A stretch of DNA of 39,237 nt from Bacillota bacterium. GTDB taxonomy: Bacteria; Bacillota; Clostridia; Lachnospirales; Lachnospiraceae. The position numbers were made by a program, and so were the translations under genes. The DNA lies in the NCBI GenBank assembly GCA_023423335.1, contig JAFAFU010000015.1, positions 1-39,237 of the forward strand, in the 5' to 3' direction. Of this stretch, positions 1-8,327 are shown piece after piece. Each line of letters starts with the position of its first letter. Position 1 is the stretch's first letter. The notes under the pieces were generated by a model. The model was given only the letters and a program-made list of their open reading frames with translations, did no database searches and was not told the origin of the DNA.

Positions 1-632
1 ATACTGAGATGACTTATGATATCGTAATCAATACGGATAGTCAAGACTTGATCAAAATGTTTACTGATAGGCTTAAATTCAAAGTGGATACCATCATAAG
101 AGATCCGGATTTAAGCCAGGATAATACCCCGAAGATTGATGTTATCCATAATTGCCTGGATGTAATGGAAGTGAAAAATAATACAACTTACGATATGGTT
201 GTGGATTTGGATATTACATCACCGCTTAGAACGGTAGCAGATATGACGAATCTTATTCAAAAAAAGATAAAATCAGAGGCCGATATTGTCTTTTCCGTAA
301 CAAATTCCAGAAGAAATCCGTTTTTTAATATGGTCAAAAAGACGGAGAAGGGTTATGAAAGGGTAATCAAATCAAATTTTAATGCAAGACAGGAGGCCCC
401 GGAGATTTTCGATATGAATGCTTCACTCTACGCATATAACCCGGTATACTTGAGAACCGGAAAAGGTATTTTTGATGCCAGATGTGACGTCATTAAAATG
501 TTTGATACTGCGGTTCTTGATCTGGATCATGAAAATGATTTTGAGTTAATGGAAGTAATAGGAGGGTATTTATTTTATCGCTACCCTGAGTTTCGTGAAA
601 TAAGGGATCATATCACAAACATTATGATATAA
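1..632 (+). CDS. Nonulosonate (acylneuraminate) cytidylyltransferase, 5'-truncated by the window edge
   Basis: C-terminal two thirds of a CMP-nonulosonate synthetase (NeuA/PseF/LegF family), which activates a sialic-acid-like sugar with CTP. The reading frame is open to the left edge with no stop, so the ATG at 9 is internal. The glycine- and lysine-rich CTP-binding start of the family lies upstream of the window. Visible family features are the DLDITSPLR segment (the usual D-x-T-SP-LR substrate motif), a DMNASLYAY stretch and the C-terminal DLDHENDFELMEV segment. It is followed by two oxidoreductase genes on the same strand. It is more AT-rich than the second cytidylyltransferase at 26590-27285, so the two are not recent duplicates. 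Which nonulosonate it activates cannot be told. Confidence 0.85.
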   Translation, partial: TEMTYDIVINTDSQDLIKMFTDRLKFKVDTIIRDPDLSQDNTPKIDVIHNCLDVMEVKNNTTYDMVVDLDITSPLRTVADMTNLIQKKIKSEADIVFSVTNSRRNPFFNMVKKTEKGYERVIKSNFNARQEAPEIFDMNASLYAYNPVYLRTGKGIFDARCDVIKMFDTAVLDLDHENDFELMEVIGGYLFYRYPEFREIRDHITNIMI

Positions 633-783
633 TATCCGAGGGCAGCAGATTAGTCCATAAAATTCAGGGCATTAATCAATGCCTGCTTGTAAAATCCAAT
701 CAGAGAAACAAGACCATGGACATGTTCTTCGTGCATGATAAGATAGATTTGAGAAATTATAAATTACGGTAAGGTGAGTGGAT

Positions 784-1761
784 ATGAAAGTTGTCGTAGT
801 TGGCTTGGGATCTATGGGAAGAAGGAGAATACGCCTCATTCATAAATATGATGAGTCGATTCAGATATTTGGCGTTGACTTAAGTGAAGAACGAAGATTA
901 AATTGCACGAAAGAATTTGATATGGAGACCTTTGGTGATTTGGCAGAGTTAATAGCTTCAAAGAGAATTGATTGTGCTTTTATTTGTACGGCTCCTCTGT
1001 CCCATAATAGGATTATTCATCAATGCTTAGAAGCAGGAATAAACATATTCACTGAATTAAATCTGGTAGCGGATGGTTATGACACAAACACAGCCCTGGC
1101 CAAGCAAAAGAGTGCAGTCATATTTTTATCCTCTACCTTTTTATATCGTGAAGAAATTAAGAAGATAGATGAATTAGTAAAAGAAGCGGACTGCATGCTT
1201 AATTATACCTACCATATCGGACAATACTTACCTGATTGGCATCCATGGGAAAACTACAAGGATTTCTTCGTGGGAGACAGGCGTACGAATGGATGCCGGG
1301 AAATTTTTGCGATTGAGCTTCCGTGGTTAACAGAGGTCTTTGGGAAGATTGAACAGGTACAGGTAGTAAAAAGTAAAATGAGTTCCCTAAATATCGATTA
1401 TGATGATAACTATCTGATATTGCTTCAACATAAATCAGGACATAAGGGTTCTTTGGCAGTCGATGTAGTGTCAAGAAAAGCAGTCAGAAATATGGAGATA
1501 TTCGGTGAACAGCTCTATATTCATTGGAATGGGACTCCTACCGGATTAAATATTTATGATTATAACAGGAAAAAAGATATTAATATCAATCTCTATAGTG
1601 AAGTAGAGCATTTGAATGACTATTCAAGCTTTATCATTGAGAATGCATATTTTAATGAAATCAATGCATTTTTTCAAACGGTTTTGAAGGGAGACATACC
1701 TGTTTATAATTTCGAAAAAGACAAAGAGGTATTAAAGATAATAGATAGAATTGAGGCTTGA
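784..1761 (+). CDS. Gfo/Idh/MocA-family oxidoreductase, divergent catalytic motifs
   Basis: 325-residue protein with an N-terminal Rossmann motif (GLGSMG, residues 7-12) typical of NAD(P)-dependent sugar oxidoreductases. I prefer the ATG at 784 over the in-frame GTG at 778, because AAGGTGAG at 771-778 stands about 6 bases before it. The family's EKP motif, whose lysine is catalytic, is replaced by E91-L92-N93. The later GGG...D...H...D motif is also lost: the matching stretch reads NGCREIFAIELPW. A YLPDWHPWENY segment (149-159) matches one in the next gene product, so the two are related. The next gene starts three bases after this stop. It may be a non-catalytic partner of its neighbour or have another role; its substrate is unknown. 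Confidence 0.8.
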   Translation: MKVVVVGLGSMGRRRIRLIHKYDESIQIFGVDLSEERRLNCTKEFDMETFGDLAELIASKRIDCAFICTAPLSHNRIIHQCLEAGINIFTELNLVADGYDTNTALAKQKSAVIFLSSTFLYREEIKKIDELVKEADCMLNYTYHIGQYLPDWHPWENYKDFFVGDRRTNGCREIFAIELPWLTEVFGKIEQVQVVKSKMSSLNIDYDDNYLILLQHKSGHKGSLAVDVVSRKAVRNMEIFGEQLYIHWNGTPTGLNIYDYNRKKDININLYSEVEHLNDYSSFIIENAYFNEINAFFQTVLKGDIPVYNFEKDKEVLKIIDRIEA

Positions 1762-1763
1762 TT

Positions 1764-2720
1764 ATGAAAGCAGTTTATAAAATCGGAATTGTCGGATTTG
1801 GTTCCATTGGCAACAGGCATTTTTATAATATTATTTCTGTTTTGACTGAACTGGATAACCCCTTTTCGATTGATCTAATAAGGAGCGGAAGAGGCAATGA
1901 GCTAACTGAGGAGGTTATTGAGAAGGCTAGTAATATTTATACTTCTTATAATACTGTTCCGAATGACTATGATATTATCTTTGTAACAAATCCTACCTAT
2001 CTGCATTATGAGACCATTAAATATTTCACTTCAAAAACAAAGCATATGTTTATTGAAAAGCCATTATTCGATCGGGCTTTCGTGGATCTGGATTCATTAC
2101 ATTTGAACACGGACAGCATTTATTATGTGGCTTGTCCGATAAGATATACGAAGGTTATTCAATATATGAAGAAGTATTGTGACCTGCAGCATACTTATGC
2201 TGCCAGGATCATATGTTCCAGCTATCTGCCAGATTGGAGGCCAAGCCAGGATTATCGTAAATCATACAGTGCCCATATAGAACAGGGTGGCGGTGTTTCG
2301 ATTGATTTGATCCATGAATGGGATTATCTTATATATTTATTTGGACAACCTCTAGAGGTAATGAATATAAAAGGAAAATTTTCTGATTTAGAGATTGATA
2401 GTGATGATTTGTCCTTGTATCTTGCAAGATATCCAGGAATGGCGGCGGAAGTTCATCTGGACTACTTTGGTAGAAAGAATATTCGAGAAATTCAGCTGTT
2501 TACTGATTCGGACACAATCGTGGGCGATATTGCTAATGGTGAAGTAAGATACCTACAAAATGGTGATATCATTTCTCTTAGGGAAGAGAGAAATGACTTT
2601 TATAAGAAAGAATTATATCATTTTTTTGATATCATTTCGGGCAAAGCAGTAAATGATAATGATATACTATCGGCACTTAAAACCCTTCAAATAGCAATGC
2701 AGGCCAAGCAAAACATGTAA
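1764..2720 (+). CDS. Gfo/Idh/MocA-family oxidoreductase
   Basis: 318-residue NAD(P)-dependent oxidoreductase of the Gfo/Idh/MocA family, presumably acting on a nucleotide-activated or free sugar. The Rossmann motif GFGSIG is at 11-16, the EKP catalytic motif at 98-100, and a GGG...D181...H184..D187 motif follows, all intact. I use ATG 1764, with GAGG at 1753-1756, rather than the TTG at 1758. It shares the YLPDW-x-P segment with the preceding protein but keeps the active-site residues that one has lost. It is translationally coupled to that gene and probably belongs to the upstream nonulosonate cluster. The substrate cannot be assigned from sequence. Confidence 0.82.
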   Translation: MKAVYKIGIVGFGSIGNRHFYNIISVLTELDNPFSIDLIRSGRGNELTEEVIEKASNIYTSYNTVPNDYDIIFVTNPTYLHYETIKYFTSKTKHMFIEKPLFDRAFVDLDSLHLNTDSIYYVACPIRYTKVIQYMKKYCDLQHTYAARIICSSYLPDWRPSQDYRKSYSAHIEQGGGVSIDLIHEWDYLIYLFGQPLEVMNIKGKFSDLEIDSDDLSLYLARYPGMAAEVHLDYFGRKNIREIQLFTDSDTIVGDIANGEVRYLQNGDIISLREERNDFYKKELYHFFDIISGKAVNDNDILSALKTLQIAMQAKQNM

Positions 2721-2848
2721 CTTGAATGTATCTTTTATATAATATATAAAACCTCAGAAATCGTTATGCTTGTTTTATCTATCAGATCCTCATGAGGTGT
2801 TTAAATTCTGGGCATATAGCCCCTTTCTTAATCACATTATCCCGTGAA

Positions 2849-2885
2849 ATAATCGGCAGCTGAAAGCATTTCAGCTGCCGATTAT
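2849..2885. terminator. 17-bp perfect hairpin at the junction of two gene clusters
   Basis: Two perfect 17-base arms (2849-2865 and 2869-2885, core CGGCAGCTGAAA) flank a 3-base loop. There is no clean T-run after it on either strand, so factor-independent termination is not certain, but its place between the AT-rich left cluster and the polysaccharide locus fits a terminator. The rest of 2721-2972 shows no gene. Confidence 0.6.
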
Positions 2886-2972
2886 AACGTAATTCCGGAT
2901 CAAAGTATTATTGTAGCTATTCAGGAGTATCCCGCATATGATATAACGTACGACTTAGGTAAGGAATATTAT

Positions 2973-4112
2973 ATGGAAAATAAGCGGATATACCTGTCGT
3001 CACCTACGATGAACGGCAGAGAACAGGATTATATCAGGGAGGCATTCCAGTCAAACTGGGTGGCTCCGCTTGGACCGAATGTAAATGGATTTGAAAAGGA
3101 ACTGGCAGAGTATGTCGGTATTTCCCATGCAGTGGCATTGTCATCAGGGACTGCTGCAATACACTTGGCACTGAAATTATGTGGTATCAGAAAGGGGGAT
3201 ATTGTATTCTGTTCTTCCCTGACCTTTTCGGCTACCTGCAACCCGATCATATATGAGGGAGGAATACCGGTTTTTATTGATAGTGAGCGCGAATCCTGGA
3301 ATATGGATCCGGAGGCCTTAAAAAAGGCCTTCTTAAAATATCCGGAGGCGAAAGCGGTTATCGTGGTTAATCTGTTCGGCATTCCGGCCAAGCTGGATGA
3401 ACTGCAGGCAATTTGCGGGGAGCATAATGTCCCGCTGATTGAAGATGCCGCAGAATCCCTGGGCGCTACCTACCATGGGAAGCAGACAGGAACCTTCGGA
3501 AGGTATGGGATCTTCTCCTTTAATGGCAATAAGATCATAACCACCTCCGGCGGCGGAATGCTGGTAACGGAGGACGGGGAGGCGGCTGCGAAGACCAGAT
3601 TCTGGGCTACTCAGGCAAAAGAGGCGAAACGCCATTACGAGCATAAGGAAATCGGATATAATTATCGGATGTCTAATATCCTGGCAGGAATTGGCAGGGG
3701 GCAGCTGCTTTCCCTGAATGAATACATCCGGAAGAAAAAGAATATTTATGAATTATATAAAAAGGGACTTGAACATATCGGTGCTATTTCCTTCAATCCG
3801 GTTCCTGAGGGCAGTGAGCCGAATTACTGGCTGACCTGCATAAAATTAGATGTGAAATGCAGTATCAAACCCCTGAATATCCTGTTGGAGCTTGAGAAGG
3901 AAAATATTGAAGCCAGACCGGTTTGGAAGCCGATGCACCTGCAGCCGGTGTTTAAAGACTGCGATTTTATCAGCCTGGAGGAAGGTGTGGGAGTATCACA
4001 GGAGATCTTTGAGCAGAGTGTCTGTCTTCCCAGTGATATTAAGAATACGGAAGAAGATATGGAGAGGATCATTGGCATAGTGAAGGGCATGGAGGGGTTT
4101 CATGAATATTAA
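2973..4112 (+). CDS. pglE: PglE-like PLP-dependent UDP-4-keto-sugar aminotransferase
   Basis: 379-residue DegT/DnrJ/EryC1-family aminotransferase. It closely resembles Campylobacter PglE, which converts UDP-2-acetamido-4-keto-2,6-dideoxyglucose to the 4-amino sugar using glutamate. Similar segments run through the whole length: YLSSPTMNG and WVAPLGP near the start, SSGTAAIHLAL at 58-67, IEDAAE (D158 for the PLP ring nitrogen), FNGNKIITTSGGGM with the PLP lysine K187, and IEARPVWKPMH near the end. AAGGA at 2961-2965 supports ATG 2973. The 3' end overlaps the next gene by 11 bases. No PglF-type dehydratase that would supply its substrate is in the window, so that enzyme must be encoded elsewhere. 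A LegC role in the nonulosonate pathway is possible but less like the sequence. Confidence 0.88.
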   Translation: MENKRIYLSSPTMNGREQDYIREAFQSNWVAPLGPNVNGFEKELAEYVGISHAVALSSGTAAIHLALKLCGIRKGDIVFCSSLTFSATCNPIIYEGGIPVFIDSERESWNMDPEALKKAFLKYPEAKAVIVVNLFGIPAKLDELQAICGEHNVPLIEDAAESLGATYHGKQTGTFGRYGIFSFNGNKIITTSGGGMLVTEDGEAAAKTRFWATQAKEAKRHYEHKEIGYNYRMSNILAGIGRGQLLSLNEYIRKKKNIYELYKKGLEHIGAISFNPVPEGSEPNYWLTCIKLDVKCSIKPLNILLELEKENIEARPVWKPMHLQPVFKDCDFISLEEGVGVSQEIFEQSVCLPSDIKNTEEDMERIIGIVKGMEGFHEY

Positions 4113-5406
4113 GACGGTAACCGTGATAGGCGCGAACGGTACTATGGGCTGCGGTATTGCGGGAATTATAGCCTCCTTTGGAGATGCAAAGGTTTATATG
4201 ATATGTCGAAGACAGGACAGTGCCTGTCAGGCCAGACAAAGGGCGGCCCTGTCGGTTAGAGCGGAAGCCGTAGCAAAAAACCTGATTCCCAAAACCTATG
4301 AGGACCTGGCGGAATGCATCCGGGACTCCGATCTGGTCATTGAAAGTGTGGCGGAGGATATCGTTATCAAGAAAGCCGTTTATACGGAAATAGCTCCATA
4401 TCTGAAACCGGATACCATCATTGCCACAGGTACCTCCGGCCTGTCCATCGAAGAATTGAGTAAAGCCTTTCATGAAGAGCTCAGAGAGAATTTTCTCGGA
4501 ATTCATTTCTTTAACCCGCCTTATCATATGATACTCTGCGAGGTAATTCCATCCCGGTATACAAACAGGCGGATTGTGGATGGCATCAAGGAATATCTGG
4601 ATACCGTATTGTACCGCAAGGTGGTTGAAGTCAAGGATCATCCGGCTTTCCTTGGAAACAGGGTCGGTTTCCAGTTTATTAATGAGGCAATGCAATGTGC
4701 GAAAGCTCATGAAGATAAGGGCGGGATCGATTATATCGATGCCATTCTCGGACCATTTACCGGCAGGAGTATGGCTCCGCTGGTCACCTCGGATTATGTG
4801 GGTTTAGATATCCATCAGGCTATCGTGGATAATGTTTATCACAATACGGAGGATTATGCCCATGATACCTTCCGGCTGCCTGATTATGTCATTCAGCTGA
4901 TATCGGAGCATCGGCTGGGCAGAAAGAGCGGAAGCGGGTTATATCAGACAATCGTAAATCCGGATGGAACGAAATCGTATCAGGTATACGAAATCCTCTC
5001 AGGGGAATACCGTCCGGTGAAGCGGTATGTATTTCCCTTTGCTCTTCAGATGAGGAAGTATTTTAAACGTGGTAATTATTCTGCGGCCTTTCGGGAGCTG
5101 ATAGAAAATCAATCCCCGGAAGCCTCCATCTGTCTCCAGTTCCTGATGAAATATGCCATCTATGGGATCATCACGGCGAAAACCGTCGGTGAGAGTATTC
5201 ACTCGGCGGATGATGTTATGGCTGCCGGTTTCCACTGGGTACCTCCGCTGGCGGTCATGGATGCCTTAGGAGGTCCGGAGGCTTTCCTGAAACTTTCGTA
5301 TCAGAGGCTTCCGGCTGCCTATCTGTCCCGAATCCGTCTGGAGGAGGTATTTGAGGAGGTTACAAGCTCCAGGTACGACTTCAGGCCGTTCTTCAGTGCG
5401 AAATAA
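4102..5406 (+). CDS. 3-hydroxyacyl-CoA dehydrogenase in a polysaccharide locus
   Basis: 434-residue NAD-dependent 3-hydroxyacyl-CoA dehydrogenase, interconverting 3-ketoacyl-CoA and 3-hydroxyacyl-CoA. The N-terminal Rossmann domain has GANGTMGCGIA (10-20), DLVIESVAED (77-86), and the catalytic pair in HFFNPP (H135) and CEVIP (E147). The first C-terminal domain carries YVGLDI and the LGRKSGSGLY signature. About 110 further residues with VMAAGFHWVPPLAVMDALGG resemble a second C-terminal domain, making it longer than the ~280-residue single-domain enzymes. It overlaps the aminotransferase gene and precedes a thiolase, inside a sugar-biosynthesis operon rather than a fatty-acid operon. I infer that it makes a 3-hydroxyacyl-CoA donor for sugar N-acylation. 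Confidence 0.9.
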   Translation: MNIKTVTVIGANGTMGCGIAGIIASFGDAKVYMICRRQDSACQARQRAALSVRAEAVAKNLIPKTYEDLAECIRDSDLVIESVAEDIVIKKAVYTEIAPYLKPDTIIATGTSGLSIEELSKAFHEELRENFLGIHFFNPPYHMILCEVIPSRYTNRRIVDGIKEYLDTVLYRKVVEVKDHPAFLGNRVGFQFINEAMQCAKAHEDKGGIDYIDAILGPFTGRSMAPLVTSDYVGLDIHQAIVDNVYHNTEDYAHDTFRLPDYVIQLISEHRLGRKSGSGLYQTIVNPDGTKSYQVYEILSGEYRPVKRYVFPFALQMRKYFKRGNYSAAFRELIENQSPEASICLQFLMKYAIYGIITAKTVGESIHSADDVMAAGFHWVPPLAVMDALGGPEAFLKLSYQRLPAAYLSRIRLEEVFEEVTSSRYDFRPFFSAK

Positions 5407-5418
5407 TGGAGGGTAGAA

Positions 5419-6681
5419 ATGAATAGGAAGGTATATGTATTAGGCGGGGCTCAGACAGATTTTGAACGAAACTGGAGTAAGGAAGGCAAAGGAGTCATTG
5501 CCCTGCTTAAGGAAGTGATAGAGGATGGGCTTAAGGATATAGGGATTACCTATGAGGAAATCAAAGAACTGAACCGCCAGGGCAGGGTGGCGTGCTTTGT
5601 CGGTAATTTTATCGGGGAATATTATATCAGCCAGGGGCATCTGGGAGCTCTGCTGACCGAGGCTGATCCGGCTTTTTACGGGATACCCTCCGCCAGGTAT
5701 GAAGCAGCCTGTGCCTCCGGTTCGGCAGCGCTTGATGCGGCAATAACCAAGATTAAGGCAGGGGATTACGATCTTGCACTGGTGGTCGGATGGGAGCTGA
5801 TGAAAACGGTGGATTCCAGGGCCTGCGGTGATTATCTGGGAAGAGCGGCACTTTATGAGGAGGAAGCGGCAGGAGTGGACTTTCCCTTTCCGAAGCTGTT
5901 TGGAAGGCTGGCGGATGAGACCATAAAAAAATACGGTTTAGAGGAGAAAAGATATCTGGAAAATCTTGCGGAAATCTCGGTGATTAATTACACGAATGCC
6001 AAGAAAAACCGCAATGCGCAGACAAGAAAATGGTTTATGAATAAGGCGCAGGCAAATAACCGCAGGACCTCTACCAACAGCCTGATCGGAGGAAAGCTAG
6101 GTATCTCCGACTGCTCCCAGGTTACGGACGGTGCAGCTTTTGTGGCGGTGGCTTCCGAAGGCTTCGTGCAGGAATATTGCCGGGACGGAGAATATCCCAT
6201 CGTCAAGGGCTGGGGCCATAGGGTCGCACCGATGAGATTTGATGAGAAGCTTAAGGACAGCGCGGACAATGAATATATCTTACGATGGACGAGGCAGGCC
6301 GTTGCCGATGCCTATGAAAGAGCCCATATGAGTGTGGAGGATATGGATTTTTTTGAGACCCATGATTGCTTTACCTCCAGCGAATATACAGCCATATCGG
6401 CCTTTGGAATCACCGCACCGGGCAGGGAGTATGAAGCCATAGAGAGCGGCAGGATAGCCTTCAGCGGCGATAAGCCGGTCAATCCCAGCGGCGGTCTGAT
6501 CGGGTGCGGACATCCGGTCGGTGCCAGCGGGGTAAGAATGTTTTTGGATCTGTATAAGCAGGCTGCCGGGAAGGCGGGAGGATATCAGCTGAAGAAGGCA
6601 GAGAATGGAATGATGCTGAACATTGGCGGCAGTGCCACCACGAATTATGTATATATCATAGGTAAGGATTCGGGGGAATAG
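5419..6681 (+). CDS. SCP2-type thiolase (acetyl-CoA acetyltransferase family)
   Basis: 420-residue thiolase. The nucleophilic cysteine is in AACASGSA (C98). The second catalytic cysteine sits in the HDCF motif (C317), as in SCP2/SCPx-type thiolases, and the GCGHPVGASG loop (H365) is present. The C-terminal CxG motif of classical thiolases is replaced by NIGGSATTN, which agrees with the SCP2 class. The GGAGGG at 5409-5414 supports ATG 5419. It stands 12 bases after the dehydrogenase gene and one base before the acyltransferase gene, so all three are surely co-transcribed. The likely role is condensation of two acetyl-CoA to acetoacetyl-CoA, feeding the dehydrogenase; an acyl-chain length other than C4 cannot be excluded. 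Confidence 0.88.
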   Translation: MNRKVYVLGGAQTDFERNWSKEGKGVIALLKEVIEDGLKDIGITYEEIKELNRQGRVACFVGNFIGEYYISQGHLGALLTEADPAFYGIPSARYEAACASGSAALDAAITKIKAGDYDLALVVGWELMKTVDSRACGDYLGRAALYEEEAAGVDFPFPKLFGRLADETIKKYGLEEKRYLENLAEISVINYTNAKKNRNAQTRKWFMNKAQANNRRTSTNSLIGGKLGISDCSQVTDGAAFVAVASEGFVQEYCRDGEYPIVKGWGHRVAPMRFDEKLKDSADNEYILRWTRQAVADAYERAHMSVEDMDFFETHDCFTSSEYTAISAFGITAPGREYEAIESGRIAFSGDKPVNPSGGLIGCGHPVGASGVRMFLDLYKQAAGKAGGYQLKKAENGMMLNIGGSATTNYVYIIGKDSGE

Positions 6682-6682
6682 G

Positions 6683-7324
6683 ATGACGAAGAAATTAGCC
6701 ATCATAGGAGCCGGTGGATTAGGGCGGGAGGTTGCCTGGCTTGTGGAGAGAATCAACCGAATCTCTCCGGTCTGGGAAATTGCCGGCTTTATTGACCGTA
6801 ATATACAGCTGATAGGCCAGACGATCGGAAATTATCCTGTCCTGGGCGGCAATGAATGGATCATGGCCCACAGGCAGGATACCTATGCGGTTTGTGCCAT
6901 AGGCTCGGCCAGGATCAGGAAGGGTATTGTTAGGGAGCTTGCGGGGGTAAAATATGCAACCCTGGTGGATCCCAGTGTGATAATATCTGACCGAGTGGCT
7001 ATGGGAGAAGGCTGCATTTTATGTGCCGGCTCCGTACTGACGGTGGATATCCGACTGGGGTCCCATGTGGTTCTCAATCCGGATTGTAAAATCGGTCATG
7101 ATGCGGTCCTGGGCGATTATGTCACCCTGTATCCAAGTGTAAACATTTCCGGTAACACAGAGCTTGGTGAATGCGTGGAGATGGGAGTTGGGAGCATGGT
7201 GCTTCAGGGTCTTAAGATTAAGGAGGGTACGATCATCGGAGCCGGTGCGGTGGTAATCGACAATCTGCCCGAAGCTTGTACGGCGGTCGGAGTTCCTGCC
7301 AAACCGGTTAAATTCCATGATTGA
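6683..7324 (+). CDS. pglD: PglD/NeuD-like sugar N-acyltransferase
   Basis: 213-residue sugar-nucleotide N-acyltransferase of the PglD/NeuD family. Residues 1-75 form a Rossmann-like domain with IIGAGGLGREVAWL. The rest is a left-handed beta-helix of hexapeptide repeats with the catalytic-histidine motif CKIGHD (H139) and a closing GVPAKPVK. The family transfers acetyl or a longer acyl group from CoA to the 4-amino group of UDP-4-amino sugars. It starts one base after the thiolase stop, and with that gene and the dehydrogenase the donor may be 3-hydroxybutyryl-CoA instead of acetyl-CoA. The TGA stop at 7322-7324 is the first three bases of an inverted-repeat element, so the original C-terminus may have differed by a few residues. 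Confidence 0.85.
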   Translation: MTKKLAIIGAGGLGREVAWLVERINRISPVWEIAGFIDRNIQLIGQTIGNYPVLGGNEWIMAHRQDTYAVCAIGSARIRKGIVRELAGVKYATLVDPSVIISDRVAMGEGCILCAGSVLTVDIRLGSHVVLNPDCKIGHDAVLGDYVTLYPSVNISGNTELGECVEMGVGSMVLQGLKIKEGTIIGAGAVVIDNLPEACTAVGVPAKPVKFHD

Positions 7325-7594
7325 TTCAAGTGTCAAATCCTCTTCAAGCATTATGGCTTCGTCAATTTGTACATTTACTAACCATATTAAAGTGATGCAG
7401 AATACAGTTCGATGAGCAACTGTTATGAAGTCGTTGGTACTTAGGTCCTGTGTTTTAGGGCCTTATGTACCACTACGTACTTCATTCAAGCGGAAGCGTG
7501 TTGCGAATGAACTGTATTCTGTATCACGCTATTATCAATTGAATTATGCAAATTGACGAACCATATTTTTGATGAGCCTTTGACACTTGAATCA
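7322..7594. mobile_element. MITE-like 273-bp inverted-repeat element
   Basis: Perfect 16-base terminal inverted repeats, TGATTCAAGTGTCAAA at 7322-7337 and its complement at 7579-7594. Similarity between the arms continues inward: TTCGTCAATTTG at 7358-7369 pairs with 7549-7560, and GTGATGCAGAATACAGTTC at 7392-7410 pairs with 7509-7527 with one mismatch. A TGGTAC...GTACCA stem sits at the centre. The whole element can fold as one long imperfect hairpin and has no gene. TGAT flanks both ends, a possible 4-bp target duplication. This fits a miniature inverted-repeat transposable element mobilised in trans. It fills nearly all of the 316-base gap between the acyltransferase and deacetylase genes. 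Confidence 0.72.
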
Positions 7595-7640
7595 TGATTT
7601 AAAGCATAAGTAAAAATAATGATCAGAGAAGAGGAGCAAT

Positions 7641-8303
7641 ATGAAAATATTAGTAATCGCTCCGCATCCGGATGATGAGGTGCTGGGTGTCGGGGCTTCC
7701 ATGGCAAAATATGCCGAGGAAGGCAATCAGGTATTTGTCTGCATTGTCACCAGGGCAAAACAGCCGTTATTTACCGAGGCTTTCGCTGTCAAAGCCAGAG
7801 AGGAAACCATCAAGGCCCACCGGCAGCTGGGGGTGAGCGAGGCATTCTTTCTGGATTTCCCCGCAGTCATGCTGGAGAATGTCCCGCGGTATGAAATGAA
7901 CGATAAAATCTGCGATATAATACAAAGGACAAAACCGGATATCGTATATATCCCTCATTTCGGTGATATGCAGAAGGATCATCAGCTGGTTGCCGAAGCA
8001 GCCATGGTAGCCTTGAGACCGAAATATGAGCATCGGGTCGGGGAGGTCTATGCCTACGAGACATTGTCGGAGACGGAATGGAATACGCCCCATAGCACCA
8101 ATACATTCATACCGAATACCTATGTTGATGTCACGGGATATCTGGAGAAGAAGCTGGAAGCTATGAGCTGTTATGGGACGCAGCTGGCCCAATTTCCGAA
8201 TCCGAGATCACTGGAAGCGATAATAGCACTGGCAAAGCTCCGGGGCTCGACAATCCAGGTCGAGGCTGCCGAGGCTTTTTCGTTAATCAGAAAAGCGTGT
8301 TAG
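7641..8303 (+). CDS. PIG-L-family zinc-dependent N-deacetylase
   Basis: 220-residue LmbE/PIG-L deacetylase, a zinc enzyme that removes an N-acetyl group from GlcNAc-type sugars, nucleotide sugars or sugar lipids. The N-terminal metal motif PHPDDE is at 8-13 (H9, D11, D12). HFGDMQKDH at 106-114 provides the second set of ligands (D113, H114). The GAGGAG before ATG 7641 is a good ribosome site. It stands between a sugar acyltransferase gene and, two genes on, an LpxD-like acyltransferase gene. A deacetylase near an acyltransferase suggests exchange of N-acetyl for another acyl group, as LpxC and LpxD do in lipid A synthesis. The substrate is inferred. Confidence 0.87.
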   Translation: MKILVIAPHPDDEVLGVGASMAKYAEEGNQVFVCIVTRAKQPLFTEAFAVKAREETIKAHRQLGVSEAFFLDFPAVMLENVPRYEMNDKICDIIQRTKPDIVYIPHFGDMQKDHQLVAEAAMVALRPKYEHRVGEVYAYETLSETEWNTPHSTNTFIPNTYVDVTGYLEKKLEAMSCYGTQLAQFPNPRSLEAIIALAKLRGSTIQVEAAEAFSLIRKAC

Positions 8304-8327
8304 TATAAAACGAAAGGAGGCATCCCA

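Noticed and set aside
4069..4710. A 213-codon open frame on the - strand opposite the 3-hydroxyacyl-CoA dehydrogenase gene
   Set aside because: It lies wholly over a well-supported gene, has no ribosome site and no recognisable motif. Many similar antisense frames occur over the GC-richer genes and are by-products of their codon use.
7322..7594. Insertion sequence with transposase
   Set aside because: No reading frame of useful length inside; only inverted-repeat structure. It fits a non-autonomous element.
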